Shown here: piece by piece, positions 12,754 through 12,828 of the stretch
How positions within the stretch are numbered: the first letter of the stretch is position 1
How the letters are laid out: each line of letters opens with the position of its first letter
Source: JAYVSZ01 sp043774925
GTDB lineage: Bacteria; Pseudomonadota; Gammaproteobacteria; Burkholderiales; Methylophilaceae
Direction of reading: 5' to 3'
Assembly: GCA_043774925.1 (NCBI GenBank)
Contig: JAYVSZ010000061.1
Location: forward strand, 1-12,828
DNA length: 12,828 nt
Notes under the pieces: generated by a model
Told to the model about the DNA's origin: nothing
What the model saw: the letters and a program-made list of their open reading frames with translations, nothing else
Database searches by the model: none
Program-made: the position numbers and the translations under genes

Positions 12754-12828
12754 CGGCGTGTAGCGTAGTCTGGTAGCGCGCCTGCTTTGGGAGCAGGATG
12801 TCGGGAGTTCGAATCTCTCCACGCCGAC
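12754..12828 (+). tRNA. tRNA-Pro(UGG), 3' end cut by the window
   Basis: Acceptor CGGCGTG (12754-12760) pairs with CACGCCG (12820-12826); A12827 is the discriminator and the window ends with one further C, probably the first base of CCA. The anticodon stem CCTGC/GCAGG holds the loop TTTGGGA with anticodon TGG at 12788-12790. The T-arm GGGAG/CTCTC-type stem holds TTCGAAT. It decodes proline CCN codons, mainly CCA/CCG. Confidence 0.97.

Overview
The window reads as a chromosomal segment of a low-GC betaproteobacterium. The gene order (rrn 3' end, rimP-nusA-infB-rbfA-truB, rpsO, pnp), the NusA, RbfA and DksA sequences and the AT-leaning codon use suggest a methylotroph of the Methylophilaceae (Methylotenera-like). 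The family placement is a judgement from sequence feel; no search was run.

Layout. Positions 1-132 hold the 3' end of a 5S rRNA gene with its intrinsic terminator. A small secreted DUF4431-type protein follows (166-702). A promoter and an immediate terminator-like hairpin (742-804) lead into the translation/transcription operon rimP, nusA, infB, rbfA and truB (857-6908). A good sigma70 promoter then drives rpsO (7082-7351), which has a strong terminator. pnp (7519-9636) comes next, with a leader stem-loop and its own terminator.

The unusual part is 9677-11090. It is a 1.4-kb insert-like stretch between pnp and the convergent dksA gene. It contains an AT-rich 377-base spacer with two strong hairpins, an unrecognised 193-aa protein with a winged-helix-like C-terminus, and about 195 bases of structured non-coding sequence. 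That non-coding stretch has a perfect 13-bp inverted repeat and a tRNA-like 3' domain: a canonical T-arm and a 7-bp acceptor pairing, with no recognisable D-stem. A stable leader hairpin, a 52-aa microprotein with a good ribosome binding site, and a terminator nearly identical to that of pnp complete it. This is the best candidate for something undescribed.

On the minus strand lie dksA (11240-11662; own promoter, 34-bp perfect palindrome across its stop, downstream terminator) and folD (11801-12661). A divergent tRNA-Pro(UGG) gene with a near-consensus promoter ends the window, cut just after the discriminator base and one further C.

How they work together. RimP and RbfA are 30S maturation factors, NusA is a transcription elongation/termination factor, IF-2 handles initiation, TruB makes the tRNA T-loop pseudouridine, S15 is a primary 30S binder, and PNPase degrades RNA. 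DksA couples rRNA and tRNA transcription to nutrition, and FolD supplies the formyl-THF needed for initiator fMet-tRNA. Apart from 9677-11090 the window is ordinary core gene-expression machinery.
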